NCBI GenBank assembly: GCA_002279765.1
Contig: NCCR01000303.1
Coordinates: 1-5,199, forward strand
Source: Verrucomicrobia bacterium 12-59-8
GTDB lineage: Bacteria > Verrucomicrobiota > Verrucomicrobiae > Verrucomicrobiales > Verrucomicrobiaceae
Length of the DNA: 5,199 nt
Direction of reading: 5' to 3'
Shown here: positions 1 to 4,902 of the stretch, in pieces
Position numbering within the stretch: position 1 is the first letter of the stretch
Layout: each line of letters opens with the position of its first letter
Position numbers and translations under genes: made by a program
Notes under the pieces: generated by a model
Database searches by the model: none
What the model saw: the letters and a program-made list of their open reading frames with translations, nothing else
Told to the model about the DNA's origin: nothing

Positions 1-1608
1 GTCGTTTTCAGCCCCAAGGTCACCGAATGGGCGGCCTCCTATGACGGACGTAATAAAGAGCCCGTGACGCTGCCGGTGAAGTTCCCGCTGCTGCTCGCGC
101 AGGGCGTGGAAGGCATCGCCGTGGGACTTTCCTGCCGCATTTTGCCGCACAACTTCATCGAGCTATGCGACGCCAGCATCGCCGCGCTGCGCGGTGAGGA
201 AGTGAACCTGCTGCCCGATTTCATCTCCGGCGGCATCATGGACGCTGCCGACTACAACGGCGGCATGCGCGGCGGCCGCATCCGCATTCGGGCCAAGATC
301 GACGAAGGCCCGAAGAAGAACATCCTCATCATCTCCGAGATCCCCTACGGCACCACCACGGGCGGCGTGATGGACAGCATCGTGGCTGCCAACGAGAAGG
401 GCAAAATCAAGATCGCCCGTGTGGATGACAACACCTCGGACAAGGTGGAGATCGTCGTGCAGCTTCCTGCAGGCACGGACGCAGACCAGACCATCCAGGC
501 GCTGTATGCTTTCACCGACTGCGAAGTCTCACTCTCACCGAATGCCGTCGTCATTCAGGACGACAAGCCGCGCTTCATGAACGTGAACGACCTGCTGAAG
601 GCCAGCGCGGAGAACACCAAGAAGATCCTCGGCGAAGAGCTGGGCATTCTGCTCGGCGAACTCAATGAGAAATGGCACTTCAGCTCGCTGGAAAAGATCT
701 TCATCGAGAACCGCATCTACCGCCGCATTGAAGAAGCCGAAACCTGGGAGGCCGTGATGGAGGCCATCTGGAAGGGCCTGAAGCCGCATCTCGGCGCACT
801 CAAGCGCGAGGTGACGAATGACGACGTGGCGCGACTGACCGAAATCAAGATCAAGCGCATCTCGAAGTTCAACAGCTTCGAGGCCAACGAACACATCCGC
901 GAGCTGGAGGAAGAGATCGACCAGGCGGAGAAGTTCCTCAAGGGACTCACCAAGTACACCATCCGCCACTTTGAAGAGCTGAGGAAAACCTACGGCCCCG
1001 GCCGCGAGCGCAAGACCACCATCAGCGGCTTCGAACGTGTGGCCGCTGCCGAAGTCATCGTGCAGGGCGAGACGCTGTATCTCAATGCCAAGGAAGGCTT
1101 TGCCGGCACCAGCCTCAAGCGCGAAGGCGACCCCATCTGCAAGTGCTCCCCGCTGGACGACGTGCTCTTCTTCACCCGCGAAGGCAACATGACCGTGACC
1201 AAGGCCGCGCCGAAGTTCTTCGTCGGCAAGAACCCGCTCTACGTCAATCTGTTCAAGAAGGATGATACAGCCGTTTATACCATGATCTACCGCGACGGCC
1301 GCCAGGGCGGCCTGCTGGCCAAGCGCTTCCGCATCGGCGGCATCACCCGCGACAAGGAATACGTCCTCACCAAAGGCACCCCCGGCTCCAACGTCCTGTA
1401 CTTCATCCGCCATGAGACCGAGGAAGACTCCAACGCCCAAAACGTCGTCGTCCATCTCAAGCCCGCGCTGTATTTGCGCAACCTTTCCATCAAATTCCCC
1501 TTCAACTCCATCGCCATCAAAGGCCGCGAGTCCCAGGGGAACATCATCACGAAGCACGCCGTGGATCGCGTGGTGCGGGAACCGAAGAGCGGGGAGACGG
1601 AGGGGTAA
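1..1608 (+). CDS. parC: DNA topoisomerase IV subunit A (ParC/GyrA family), 5'-truncated by window
   Basis: This is the A subunit of a type IIA topoisomerase, which cleaves and rejoins double-stranded DNA and works with a ParE/GyrB-type ATPase to decatenate or relax DNA. The frame is open from base 1 and ends in TAA, giving 535 residues. The GTG at 64 is internal, because conserved sequence precedes it. Visible landmarks are YDGRNKEPVTLPVKFP (residues 14-29), a GIAVG..ILPHNF stretch (about 38-52), EIPYGTTTGG (about 112-121), IFIENRIYR (about 234-242), a charged coiled-coil arm (about 295-335) and then a beta-rich C-terminal part from about 338. The sequence resembles Bacteroidota-type ParC more than proteobacterial GyrA, and no GyrA box (QRRGGKG) is seen. 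The winged-helix domain and catalytic tyrosine lie before the window. The C-terminal part is only about 200 residues, and a repeat (R1) starts one base after the stop. Family certain; ParC versus GyrA is inferred. Confidence 0.93.
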   Translation, partial: VVFSPKVTEWAASYDGRNKEPVTLPVKFPLLLAQGVEGIAVGLSCRILPHNFIELCDASIAALRGEEVNLLPDFISGGIMDAADYNGGMRGGRIRIRAKIDEGPKKNILIISEIPYGTTTGGVMDSIVAANEKGKIKIARVDDNTSDKVEIVVQLPAGTDADQTIQALYAFTDCEVSLSPNAVVIQDDKPRFMNVNDLLKASAENTKKILGEELGILLGELNEKWHFSSLEKIFIENRIYRRIEEAETWEAVMEAIWKGLKPHLGALKREVTNDDVARLTEIKIKRISKFNSFEANEHIRELEEEIDQAEKFLKGLTKYTIRHFEELRKTYGPGRERKTTISGFERVAAAEVIVQGETLYLNAKEGFAGTSLKREGDPICKCSPLDDVLFFTREGNMTVTKAAPKFFVGKNPLYVNLFKKDDTAVYTMIYRDGRQGGLLAKRFRIGGITRDKEYVLTKGTPGSNVLYFIRHETEEDSNAQNVVVHLKPALYLRNLSIKFPFNSIAIKGRESQGNIITKHAVDRVVREPKSGETEG

Positions 1609-1672
1609 CAAAGTACTGATGAGCTTTAGCTCGTTCTGGGAAGCTCCGCGCCTCCCAGAGCGAGCTAAAGCT
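1609..1672. repeat. R1 palindromic repeat, copy 1 (REP-like hairpin)
   Basis: Arms AGCTTTAGCTCGTTCTGGGA (1622-1641) and TCCCAGAGCGAGCTAAAGCT (1653-1672) pair over 20 bp with one mismatch, which is a G-U wobble in RNA, around an 11-base loop. The unit matches 2346-2409 at 58 of 64 positions in the same orientation. It begins with CAAAGTACT immediately after the topoisomerase stop codon and lies between two convergent genes. It could act as a bidirectional transcript-end structure, but no T-tract follows on either strand, so it is not a classic intrinsic terminator. The outer arm AAAGTACT (1610-1617) has only a degraded partner downstream, ACTACTCT. Confidence 0.85.
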
Positions 1673-1704
1673 TACAACTACTCTCTTCCAAGCCCGCAGC
1701 GGAC

Positions 1705-2211
1705 TTAGTCATCGAGATGAGCGACAACGTAACTGTGCAGCTTGTTTCGAAAGTAAGTCTTGTCTGCGTGATAGAGGGCAAAGAACTCCTCCTCGACGGC
1801 GTCATAAACGGACTTGTCGAAATCGTCTTCGAGCTGAGCATCCCGAATCCGCTCAATAGCCTCGTTCCAACCCTGAATGGTGGCAGGGTAAGGAGGTGGA
1901 AAATGGACCGCCAATGCCTTGTCCGCACAGGACGCAAACTCAGGAAGCCCCGCCGCACGAAGAGCGTCTGGCACCAGGTGCGCCACACGCCCGTGATCCC
2001 AGTCAAACCAGGTGTCCACTCCGCCATCGCACATGGCCCCGAAGAAAGTCTCGACGCAAAGCACATCGCGAATCCAACCCGTGATGTCGTCGGGAGTCCC
2101 GAAGTAGAAAGCATCGTCTGTGGCATCATAGACCACATGGCACGCGGCTTCGGGAGATCGAGCCTGCCGAATGGCTTGCTTCTGGGCTTCAGAGAGAACG
2201 AGGCGAGGCAT
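1705..2211 (-). CDS. DMP19/DUF4375-like acidic protein
   Basis: 168 residues from an ATG at 2211; a TTG at 2259 would add 16 residues that look unlike coding sequence. Residues 45-110 carry the features I associate with the DMP19 (DUF4375) family: an acidic helix (VETFFGAMCDGGVDTWF, residues 53-69) matching the family's NGG-type motif, then a helix with ALRAAG and a run of alanines. A very acidic tail follows (EDDFDKSVYDAVEEEFF, 128-144). By count there are 30 Asp/Glu against 14 Lys/Arg, a net charge near -16. No signal peptide or membrane segment is visible, so it is probably cytoplasmic. Neisseria DMP19 is a dimeric DNA mimic that blocks an HTH regulator; most relatives are uncharacterised. 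The gene is convergent with the topoisomerase gene and bracketed by R1 repeats. Its upstream region has no clear Shine-Dalgarno sequence. Coding status is fairly sure; the family call is moderate. Confidence 0.72.
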   Translation of the reverse strand: MPRLVLSEAQKQAIRQARSPEAACHVVYDATDDAFYFGTPDDITGWIRDVLCVETFFGAMCDGGVDTWFDWDHGRVAHLVPDALRAAGLPEFASCADKALAVHFPPPYPATIQGWNEAIERIRDAQLEDDFDKSVYDAVEEEFFALYHADKTYFRNKLHSYVVAHLDD

Positions 2212-2256
2212 GGCGGTGGGGCGGCTTCTCAAATTCAACGACCGAGGAGCGGGGTG

Positions 2257-2269
2257 CAAGATGATCTTG
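2257..2269. promoter_or_regulatory. Palindrome CAAGAT-g-ATCTTG upstream of the DMP19-like gene
   Basis: A perfect 6+1+6 palindrome lies 45 to 58 bases before the ATG at 2211, where an operator for the minus-strand gene could sit. It is short, single-copy in the window and unsupported by a clear -35/-10 pair, so its role is a guess. Confidence 0.3.
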
Positions 2270-2345
2270 TTCCCAGCATGCCGTGGACCGCTCGGTGGGT
2301 TGAGCGTGAGCCGAAGAACTGCGAGGCAAGTGTGGCATACTCCAG

Positions 2346-2421
2346 CAAAGTACTGATGGGCTTTAGCTCGTTCTGGGAGACTCCGCGCCTTCTAGAGGGA
2401 GCTAAAGCTCCCGAGTACTTT
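2346..2421. repeat. R1 palindromic repeat, copy 2 (REP-like, long imperfect palindrome)
   Basis: This is a direct copy of the repeat at 1609-1672. Here the outer arms AAAGTACT (2347-2354) and AGTACTTT (2414-2421) are intact, so the whole element folds into one hairpin of about 75 bases with an inner stem GGGCTTTAGCTC / GAGCTAAAGCTC. The inner stem is less perfect than in copy 1, while the outer stem is better, so the two copies have decayed in different places. It lies upstream of the DMP19-like gene. No transposase or RAYT gene is in the window. Confidence 0.85.
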
Positions 2422-2437
2422 CCTGAGGCCGCAGCCC

Positions 2438-2522
2438 ACCTTTGGAGTGCGGTTGCGCAACTAGGCACTGCTTGTCTCCGTAGCTCGTAGAGCGAAGGAG
2501 GAAGTGGACCCACCGCTTTCGA
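2438..2522. repeat. Cluster of short hairpins, probably another interspersed repeat
   Basis: An ACCTTTGGAGTGCGGT block (2438-2453) is faced by ACCGCTTTCGA (2512-2522), an imperfect inverted pair matching at 8 of 11 positions. Between them lie a perfect 10-bp palindrome GTTGCGCAAC (2452-2461) and a hairpin at 2471-2504 with paired segments CTCC/GGAG and GCTC/GAGC around a GTA loop. The layout resembles small mobile hairpin elements of GC-rich bacteria. There is only one copy here, so repeat status is inferred. Confidence 0.4.
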
Positions 2523-2588
2523 CTGTACGGGTGAGGCACACATTCTAGAGAACCTCCGAACGGCTGAGATATGTACAAGTCAGCAAAT

Positions 2589-2644
2589 CCTGACATAATG
2601 TCAGGTTGACATGACACGAATACCATGTCAGGTATGCCTGACAT
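2589..2644. promoter_or_regulatory. Multi-half-site operator (TGTCA/TGACA cluster) before the membrane protein/XRE genes
   Basis: Six TGTCA or TGACA half-sites fall within 53 bp: TGACA at 2591, 2607, 2612 and 2639; TGTCA at 2599 and 2626. They form a 17-bp palindrome CCTGACATaATGTCAGG (2589-2605) and a perfect 20-bp palindrome ATGTCAGGTATGCCTGACAT (2625-2644). The arrangement TGTCA-N8-TGACA occurs twice, at 2599-2616 and 2626-2643, exactly 27 bp apart. A TTGACA (2606-2611) may be a -35 box, and CATAAT (2594-2599) a -10 box, but neither has a good partner. The small XRE protein encoded downstream is the natural candidate to bind here, giving autoregulation. That is inference. Confidence 0.6.
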
Positions 2645-2648
2645 TCCT

Positions 2649-3035
2649 ATGAACACTCGCACTCCTGTCAGCCTCTACCGTCGTCGTTCCGCCATCCTGC
2701 TGGGACTTTACTCGCTCTTGAACATCGCCGCGATCTTTGGGGCCATTGATGGCTGGAGAGGTCCGGCCACCTGGCTGTTTGCGGCGGCGGTGGCGGCACC
2801 GATCCTTGCCCATATCTGGGCGTTCCTGGCGCTGATGAGGAGCAGTGATGAGTTTCTGCGGGGCCTGATGGCCAAGCGATTCATCGTGGCAAGCGGGATC
2901 ACCATGGCGGTGTTTTGCTCCTGGGGGTTCATGGAGTTGTACGCCCACGCCCCCCATCTGCCGGGCGCGCTGATTGTGGCGGTGTTTTGGGGGGCCTTTG
3001 GGCTGGCCATGCCGCTGGTGCAGACGTCCCACTGA
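2649..3035 (+). CDS. Small integral membrane protein paired with an XRE regulator
   Basis: 128 residues from the ATG at 2649. In-frame ATGs at 2625 and 2634 would add up to eight residues (MSGMPDIP), but those codons are the operator palindrome itself, so I prefer 2649; the start is uncertain because none has a Shine-Dalgarno sequence. A basic N-terminus (YRRR, 10-13) is followed by four hydrophobic segments at about 14-33, 41-62, 78-97 and 104-124. A short charged loop, RSSDEFLRGLMAKR (64-77), joins segments two and three and resembles the DE(F/M)-R loop of small four-helix proteins encoded next to XRE regulators. It should lie in the inner membrane. The regulator gene follows after 39 bases, so the two are probably one operon. 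The biochemical role is unknown to me. Confidence 0.82.
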   Translation: MNTRTPVSLYRRRSAILLGLYSLLNIAAIFGAIDGWRGPATWLFAAAVAAPILAHIWAFLALMRSSDEFLRGLMAKRFIVASGITMAVFCSWGFMELYAHAPHLPGALIVAVFWGAFGLAMPLVQTSH

Positions 3036-3074
3036 GGTGTTTTGAAAACCCTTTAACCACCCTTCCCGCCCATT

Positions 3075-3302
3075 GTGAAAAATCATCTCAAGGTATTGCG
3101 CGCCGGGCGTGACTGGACTCAGGAAGAACTCGGCAAGCGGGTGGACGTGTCGCGTCAGGCCATCAATGCGCTGGAAACGGGAAAACACATCCCCTCGCTG
3201 GATCTGGCGTATCGACTTTCTGCGGCCTTCGAGATGCCGGTGGAGCAGATTTTTGAGAGCCCTTATGGCGCGGGTGCTGAGGCGGTGGTTGGGAAGACGT
3301 GA
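3075..3302 (+). CDS. XRE/Cro-type helix-turn-helix transcriptional regulator (YozG-like)
   Basis: 75 residues from a GTG at 3075; homologues of this type characteristically begin MKN-LKVLRA, which fixes the start. Essentially the whole protein is one Cro/C1-type HTH domain: helix 1 NHLKVLRAGRDW (3-14), helix 2 TQEELGKRV (15-23), recognition helix SRQAINALETG (26-36), then P-SLDLAYRLSAAF (40-52) and VEQIF (56-60). No effector or sensor domain is present, so it probably binds DNA as a dimer and responds through its partners or its concentration. It lies 39 bases after the membrane-protein gene on the same strand. The palindromic TGTCA/TGACA cluster ahead of that gene is its likely target (inference). 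No Shine-Dalgarno sequence is visible. Family very sure; target not proven. Confidence 0.93.
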   Translation: MKNHLKVLRAGRDWTQEELGKRVDVSRQAINALETGKHIPSLDLAYRLSAAFEMPVEQIFESPYGAGAEAVVGKT

Positions 3303-3354
3303 GGCTTCGGTTCTCTCCCTTCAACTCAGACCCGTGTGTCAGATCCAACACTCA

Positions 3355-3372
3355 ATGCCGGGCATGAATGCC
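3355..3372. repeat. ATGCC/GGCAT triple palindrome
   Basis: ATGCC-g-GGCAT-ga-ATGCC forms two overlapping palindromes sharing the central GGCAT. It lies 52 bases after the regulator stop codon. It may be a binding site or a remnant of a repeat; there is no further copy in the window. Confidence 0.3.
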
Positions 3373-3426
3373 ATTCGGGTTAAAGACATTTATCACTGAG
3401 CTGCGCGTTGTGAGCAACAAGAAAGC

Positions 3427-3453
3427 TGGGAGCGCGGGCCTCCGAGCCCGCAG
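3427..3453 (+). repeat. R3 hairpin repeat, left copy
   Basis: A stem GCGGGC / GCCCGC (3434-3439, 3446-3451) encloses the loop CTCCGA. The 27-base unit matches the reverse complement of 3572-3598 at 24 of 27 positions. Two of the three differences are in the stem and preserve pairing, which argues that the hairpin itself is selected, as in REP sequences. Confidence 0.75.
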
Positions 3454-3571
3454 CACTCCGCAAGCACGCGCAGTTCCGCAGCCTTTCTGCCGCCATAGCC
3501 CTCTCGTGCCGGGAGTCCTCGTGCTGCCGATGTTCTGAGCACAGCCAGACCCCCTGCGTGAAAGCGACCCT

Positions 3572-3598
3572 CTGCGGACTCGGAGGTCCGCGCTCCCG
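3572..3598 (-). repeat. R3 hairpin repeat, right copy (inverted)
   Basis: This is the inverted partner of 3427-3453, with stem GCGGAC / GTCCGC (3574-3579, 3586-3591) and loop TCGGAG. The inner flanks of both copies also show weaker inverted similarity (GCACGCGCAG side against CTGCGTGAAAGCG side). The pair therefore may be one BIME-like or MITE-like unit of about 172 bp. No target-site duplication was found at the edges. Confidence 0.75.
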
Positions 3599-3708
3599 AG
3601 GGCGTTTCCTTCTGCGAAGGCCTGCTACATAGCGGGACGAAAAACGAATGATGCATCCTTAACCGAGGGCCATTCATGCCACGCATCATTGGATGCGAAG
3701 GCAGGACA

Positions 3709-4023
3709 TCACTCATCTCGCTTCTCTGGCGGGGTCTTCTTGGCATTGCGCAAGAGCTGCGTGGCCTCATCCCAGCGCTGATCGGCAATCAGCTCCGCCA
3801 CCTTGCGCGCCAGATCGGGAGGAAACCCGCTCTTGAGCAAATTCCTTTCTTCACGCCGCGCACGCCGCGCGTAGAAAAAGTAACCGATCGCGCCCAAGAA
3901 ACATAGCACCAGCACCTTGCCCACAAAGTCTCCCAGCCATGAGCCGCCTTGAGTAGCCAGCGCCACCCCGTGCAGACACCAGGCAAAGCGGAGTGAAAAG
4001 ATTTGAACCCAAGCAACGCTCAT
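3709..4023 (-). CDS. Small single-pass membrane protein, function unknown
   Basis: 104 residues from the only ATG (4023); the start is uncertain, since the first 28 residues are less convincing as coding sequence and no Shine-Dalgarno sequence is seen. One strong hydrophobic segment (about 29-51, WLGDFVGKV to GYFFY) is followed by a basic stop-transfer cluster ARRARREER (52-60), placing the C-terminus in the cytoplasm by the positive-inside rule. Residues 68-94 (PPDLARKVAELIADQRWDEATQLLRNA) form a helix pair reminiscent of the ribosomal L7/L12 C-terminal fold or a TPR-like hairpin. The tail is charged and proline-containing. I do not recognise a named family. The gene stands alone on its strand, convergent with the regulator gene, with repeat-rich DNA on both sides. 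Confidence 0.65.
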   Translation of the reverse strand: MSVAWVQIFSLRFAWCLHGVALATQGGSWLGDFVGKVLVLCFLGAIGYFFYARRARREERNLLKSGFPPDLARKVAELIADQRWDEATQLLRNAKKTPPEKRDE

Positions 4024-4132
4024 CCGCCAAGATTAGGCTGCTCAAACAGAAGCGGCAAGGGCGAGCCTGCGTGGATGAACGGCAGCTTCATCTGGCCATG
4101 GACGCCCGAATGACCTAGCGCTTTGCACAGGA

Positions 4133-4187
4133 AGCGCTGGGCAGCGGCGGCTGGGGGACCAGCCGCCCTACCTGCGGTGGGCATTCG
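4133..4187 (-). repeat. R2 hairpin repeat, copy A
   Basis: 55 bases identical to 4841-4895 except A4158, which is T4866 there, in the same orientation. The core is a perfect 9-bp stem GGCGGCTGG (4146-4154) / CCAGCCGCC (4159-4167) with loop GGGA. The single difference falls in the loop. The CCCTACCT segment beside the stem reappears inverted at 4204-4240. It lies 126 bases beyond the stop of the pentapeptide gene. Confidence 0.88.
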
Positions 4188-4203
4188 AGCGGCCAACGTG
4201 AAA

Positions 4204-4240
4204 AAGGTAGGGAGGGCTGTCCCCAGCCCTCCGTGTGAGG
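4204..4240 (+). repeat. R2-related hairpin, inverted partner of copy A
   Basis: A perfect 9-bp stem GGAGGGCTG (4211-4219) / CAGCCCTCC (4224-4232) with loop TCCC is preceded by AGGTAGGG. The reverse complement of copy A reads AGGTAGGG, CGGCTGG, loop, CCAGCCG in the same order. So this is a diverged, oppositely oriented member of the family, with stem bases changed on both sides. Together with copy A it makes a BIME-like head-to-head pair. Confidence 0.75.
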
Positions 4241-4313
4241 AAAGGAAGGGCCGAATCATTGACGGTGGCAGCGGAGCCGAGTTCTTTTGCGGCTGATATT
4301 GATGTGGCAGGGC

Positions 4314-4712
4314 CTATGCTTTTTCTTCCGGGGCATTGACCGCCAGCTTGATGAAGGATTCGAGCCCAAAGCTGTCACTGCCATAGCAACAACAATTCCT
4401 CACCCGGAGGCCGCCGATTTTGCTCCGGCGTGCCGTGATATTCTCCACGCTGCATTTCTCCTCGATGAGCGCATCCGTCAGGTCGGCATCATCGAAGTCG
4501 ACACATTTGAGATAGCAGCAGCGAAACGCTGCCCCACGCAGGTTGGCCCCCTTCAGACTGACACCCAGGAAGCCGCAATGGTGAAAGCTGGCACTTTCCA
4601 GGCAACAGCCGGACATGTCGGCGTTTTCCGGCAGCTCCAGATCCGCAAACAGACGCTGACCGCCCGCATACGCGGCGAGCAATTCCTCCACCGTGCAGTC
4701 TCCTTCATCCAT
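4314..4712 (-). CDS. Cysteine-rich pentapeptide-repeat protein
   Basis: 132 residues from an ATG at 4712, without a Shine-Dalgarno sequence. A helical N-terminal cap of the usual type (TVEELLAAYAGGQRLF, 7-22) leads into eleven uninterrupted pentapeptides whose central residues are M33, L38, F43, F48, L53, L58, F63, L68, F73, L78 and I83, with A/C/V at the small position. Less regular turns continue to about residue 115. This predicts a right-handed quadrilateral beta-helix. Eleven cysteines are present, in CC, CC and CCC clusters (36-37, 65-66, 107-109), unusually many. It is shorter than Qnr or MfpA-type topoisomerase-protecting proteins, and nothing specific ties it to that role. No signal peptide is visible, so it is probably cytoplasmic. 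It is bracketed by the direct R2 repeats. Confidence 0.85.
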   Translation of the reverse strand: MDEGDCTVEELLAAYAGGQRLFADLELPENADMSGCCLESASFHHCGFLGVSLKGANLRGAAFRCCYLKCVDFDDADLTDALIEEKCSVENITARRSKIGGLRVRNCCCYGSDSFGLESFIKLAVNAPEEKA

Positions 4713-4840
4713 GTGCGTTTAAATGTTTATCATCAGAAGGAGGCCCAAACAAGGGAGGAAGTGGGTCATCGCTGACGACGGAGGAGCAATCGACCAACAG
4801 CTAGCAGCGGATGCCAGCTTCCCTACCCGCGTTCACGCCG

Positions 4841-4895
4841 AGCGCTGGGCAGCGGCGGCTGGGGGTCCAGCCGCCCTACCTGCGGTGGGCATTCG
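4841..4895 (-). repeat. R2 hairpin repeat, copy B
   Basis: This is a direct copy of 4133-4187 (54 of 55 identical), with stem GGCGGCTGG / CCAGCCGCC and loop GGGT. It begins seven bases beyond the stop codon of the adenylosuccinate lyase gene and lies 128 bases upstream of the pentapeptide-gene start. It could stabilise or end the purB transcript, but no T-tract follows. Confidence 0.88.
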
Positions 4896-4902
4896 TGCGA
4901 GA

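Larger units (their letters stand above)
2212..2648. other. Gene-free stretch between divergent genes
   Basis: This stretch separates the divergently transcribed DMP19-like and membrane-protein genes, so promoters for both should lie here. From left to right it holds a 13-bp palindrome (2257-2269), R1 copy 2 (2346-2421), a run of other hairpins (2438-2522) and the TGTCA/TGACA cluster (2589-2644). Short open frames cross it on both strands, but they run through the repeats and resemble no protein I know. I see no tRNA or other structural RNA gene. Confidence 0.6.
3303..3708. other. Gene-free stretch with palindromes and R3 repeat pair
   Basis: This stretch lies between the convergent regulator gene and the small membrane-protein gene. 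It holds an ATGCC-rich palindrome (3355-3372), the inverted R3 hairpin pair (3427-3598) and a spaced inverted repeat AATGATGC (3647-3654) / GCATCATT (3683-3690). Open frames here cross the repeats on either strand and look like non-coding noise. No T-tract terminator is evident for either gene. Confidence 0.6.

Noticed and set aside
535..1611. A 358-codon open frame on the minus strand
   Set aside because: It lies wholly opposite the well-conserved topoisomerase gene, has low-complexity composition rich in Ala, Val, Asp and Leu, and resembles no family. It is a product of GC-rich codon use.
1717..2490. A 257-codon plus-strand frame
   Set aside because: It is opposite the DMP19-like gene and then runs through R1 copy 2; the composition is not protein-like.
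3039..3049. Palindrome GTTTT-g-AAAAC between the membrane-protein and XRE genes
   Set aside because: Too short, AT-only in the arms apart from the ends, and a one-base loop cannot form an RNA hairpin. Not supported as an attenuator.
2628..3188. A 186-codon minus-strand frame
   Set aside because: It is antisense to the membrane-protein gene and the HTH domain, both with clear protein features, and is rich in Gln, His, Arg and Gly as shadows are.
3647..3690. Inverted repeat AATGATGC / GCATCATT as a terminator for the small membrane-protein gene
   Set aside because: The arms are 28 bases apart, the stem is AT-balanced and no T-tract follows on the minus strand.
3393..3788. A 131-codon minus-strand frame
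   Set aside because: It passes through both R3 hairpins and overlaps the end of the small membrane-protein gene; no protein-like pattern.
4020..4259. A 79-codon minus-strand frame
   Set aside because: It is largely composed of the R2 hairpins and shows no family likeness.
4287..4775. A 162-codon plus-strand frame
   Set aside because: It is opposite the pentapeptide gene, whose strict five-residue periodicity settles the strand.
1609..4895. CRISPR array
   Set aside because: The repeats are long palindromes hundreds of bases apart, with no regular short spacers and no cas genes.
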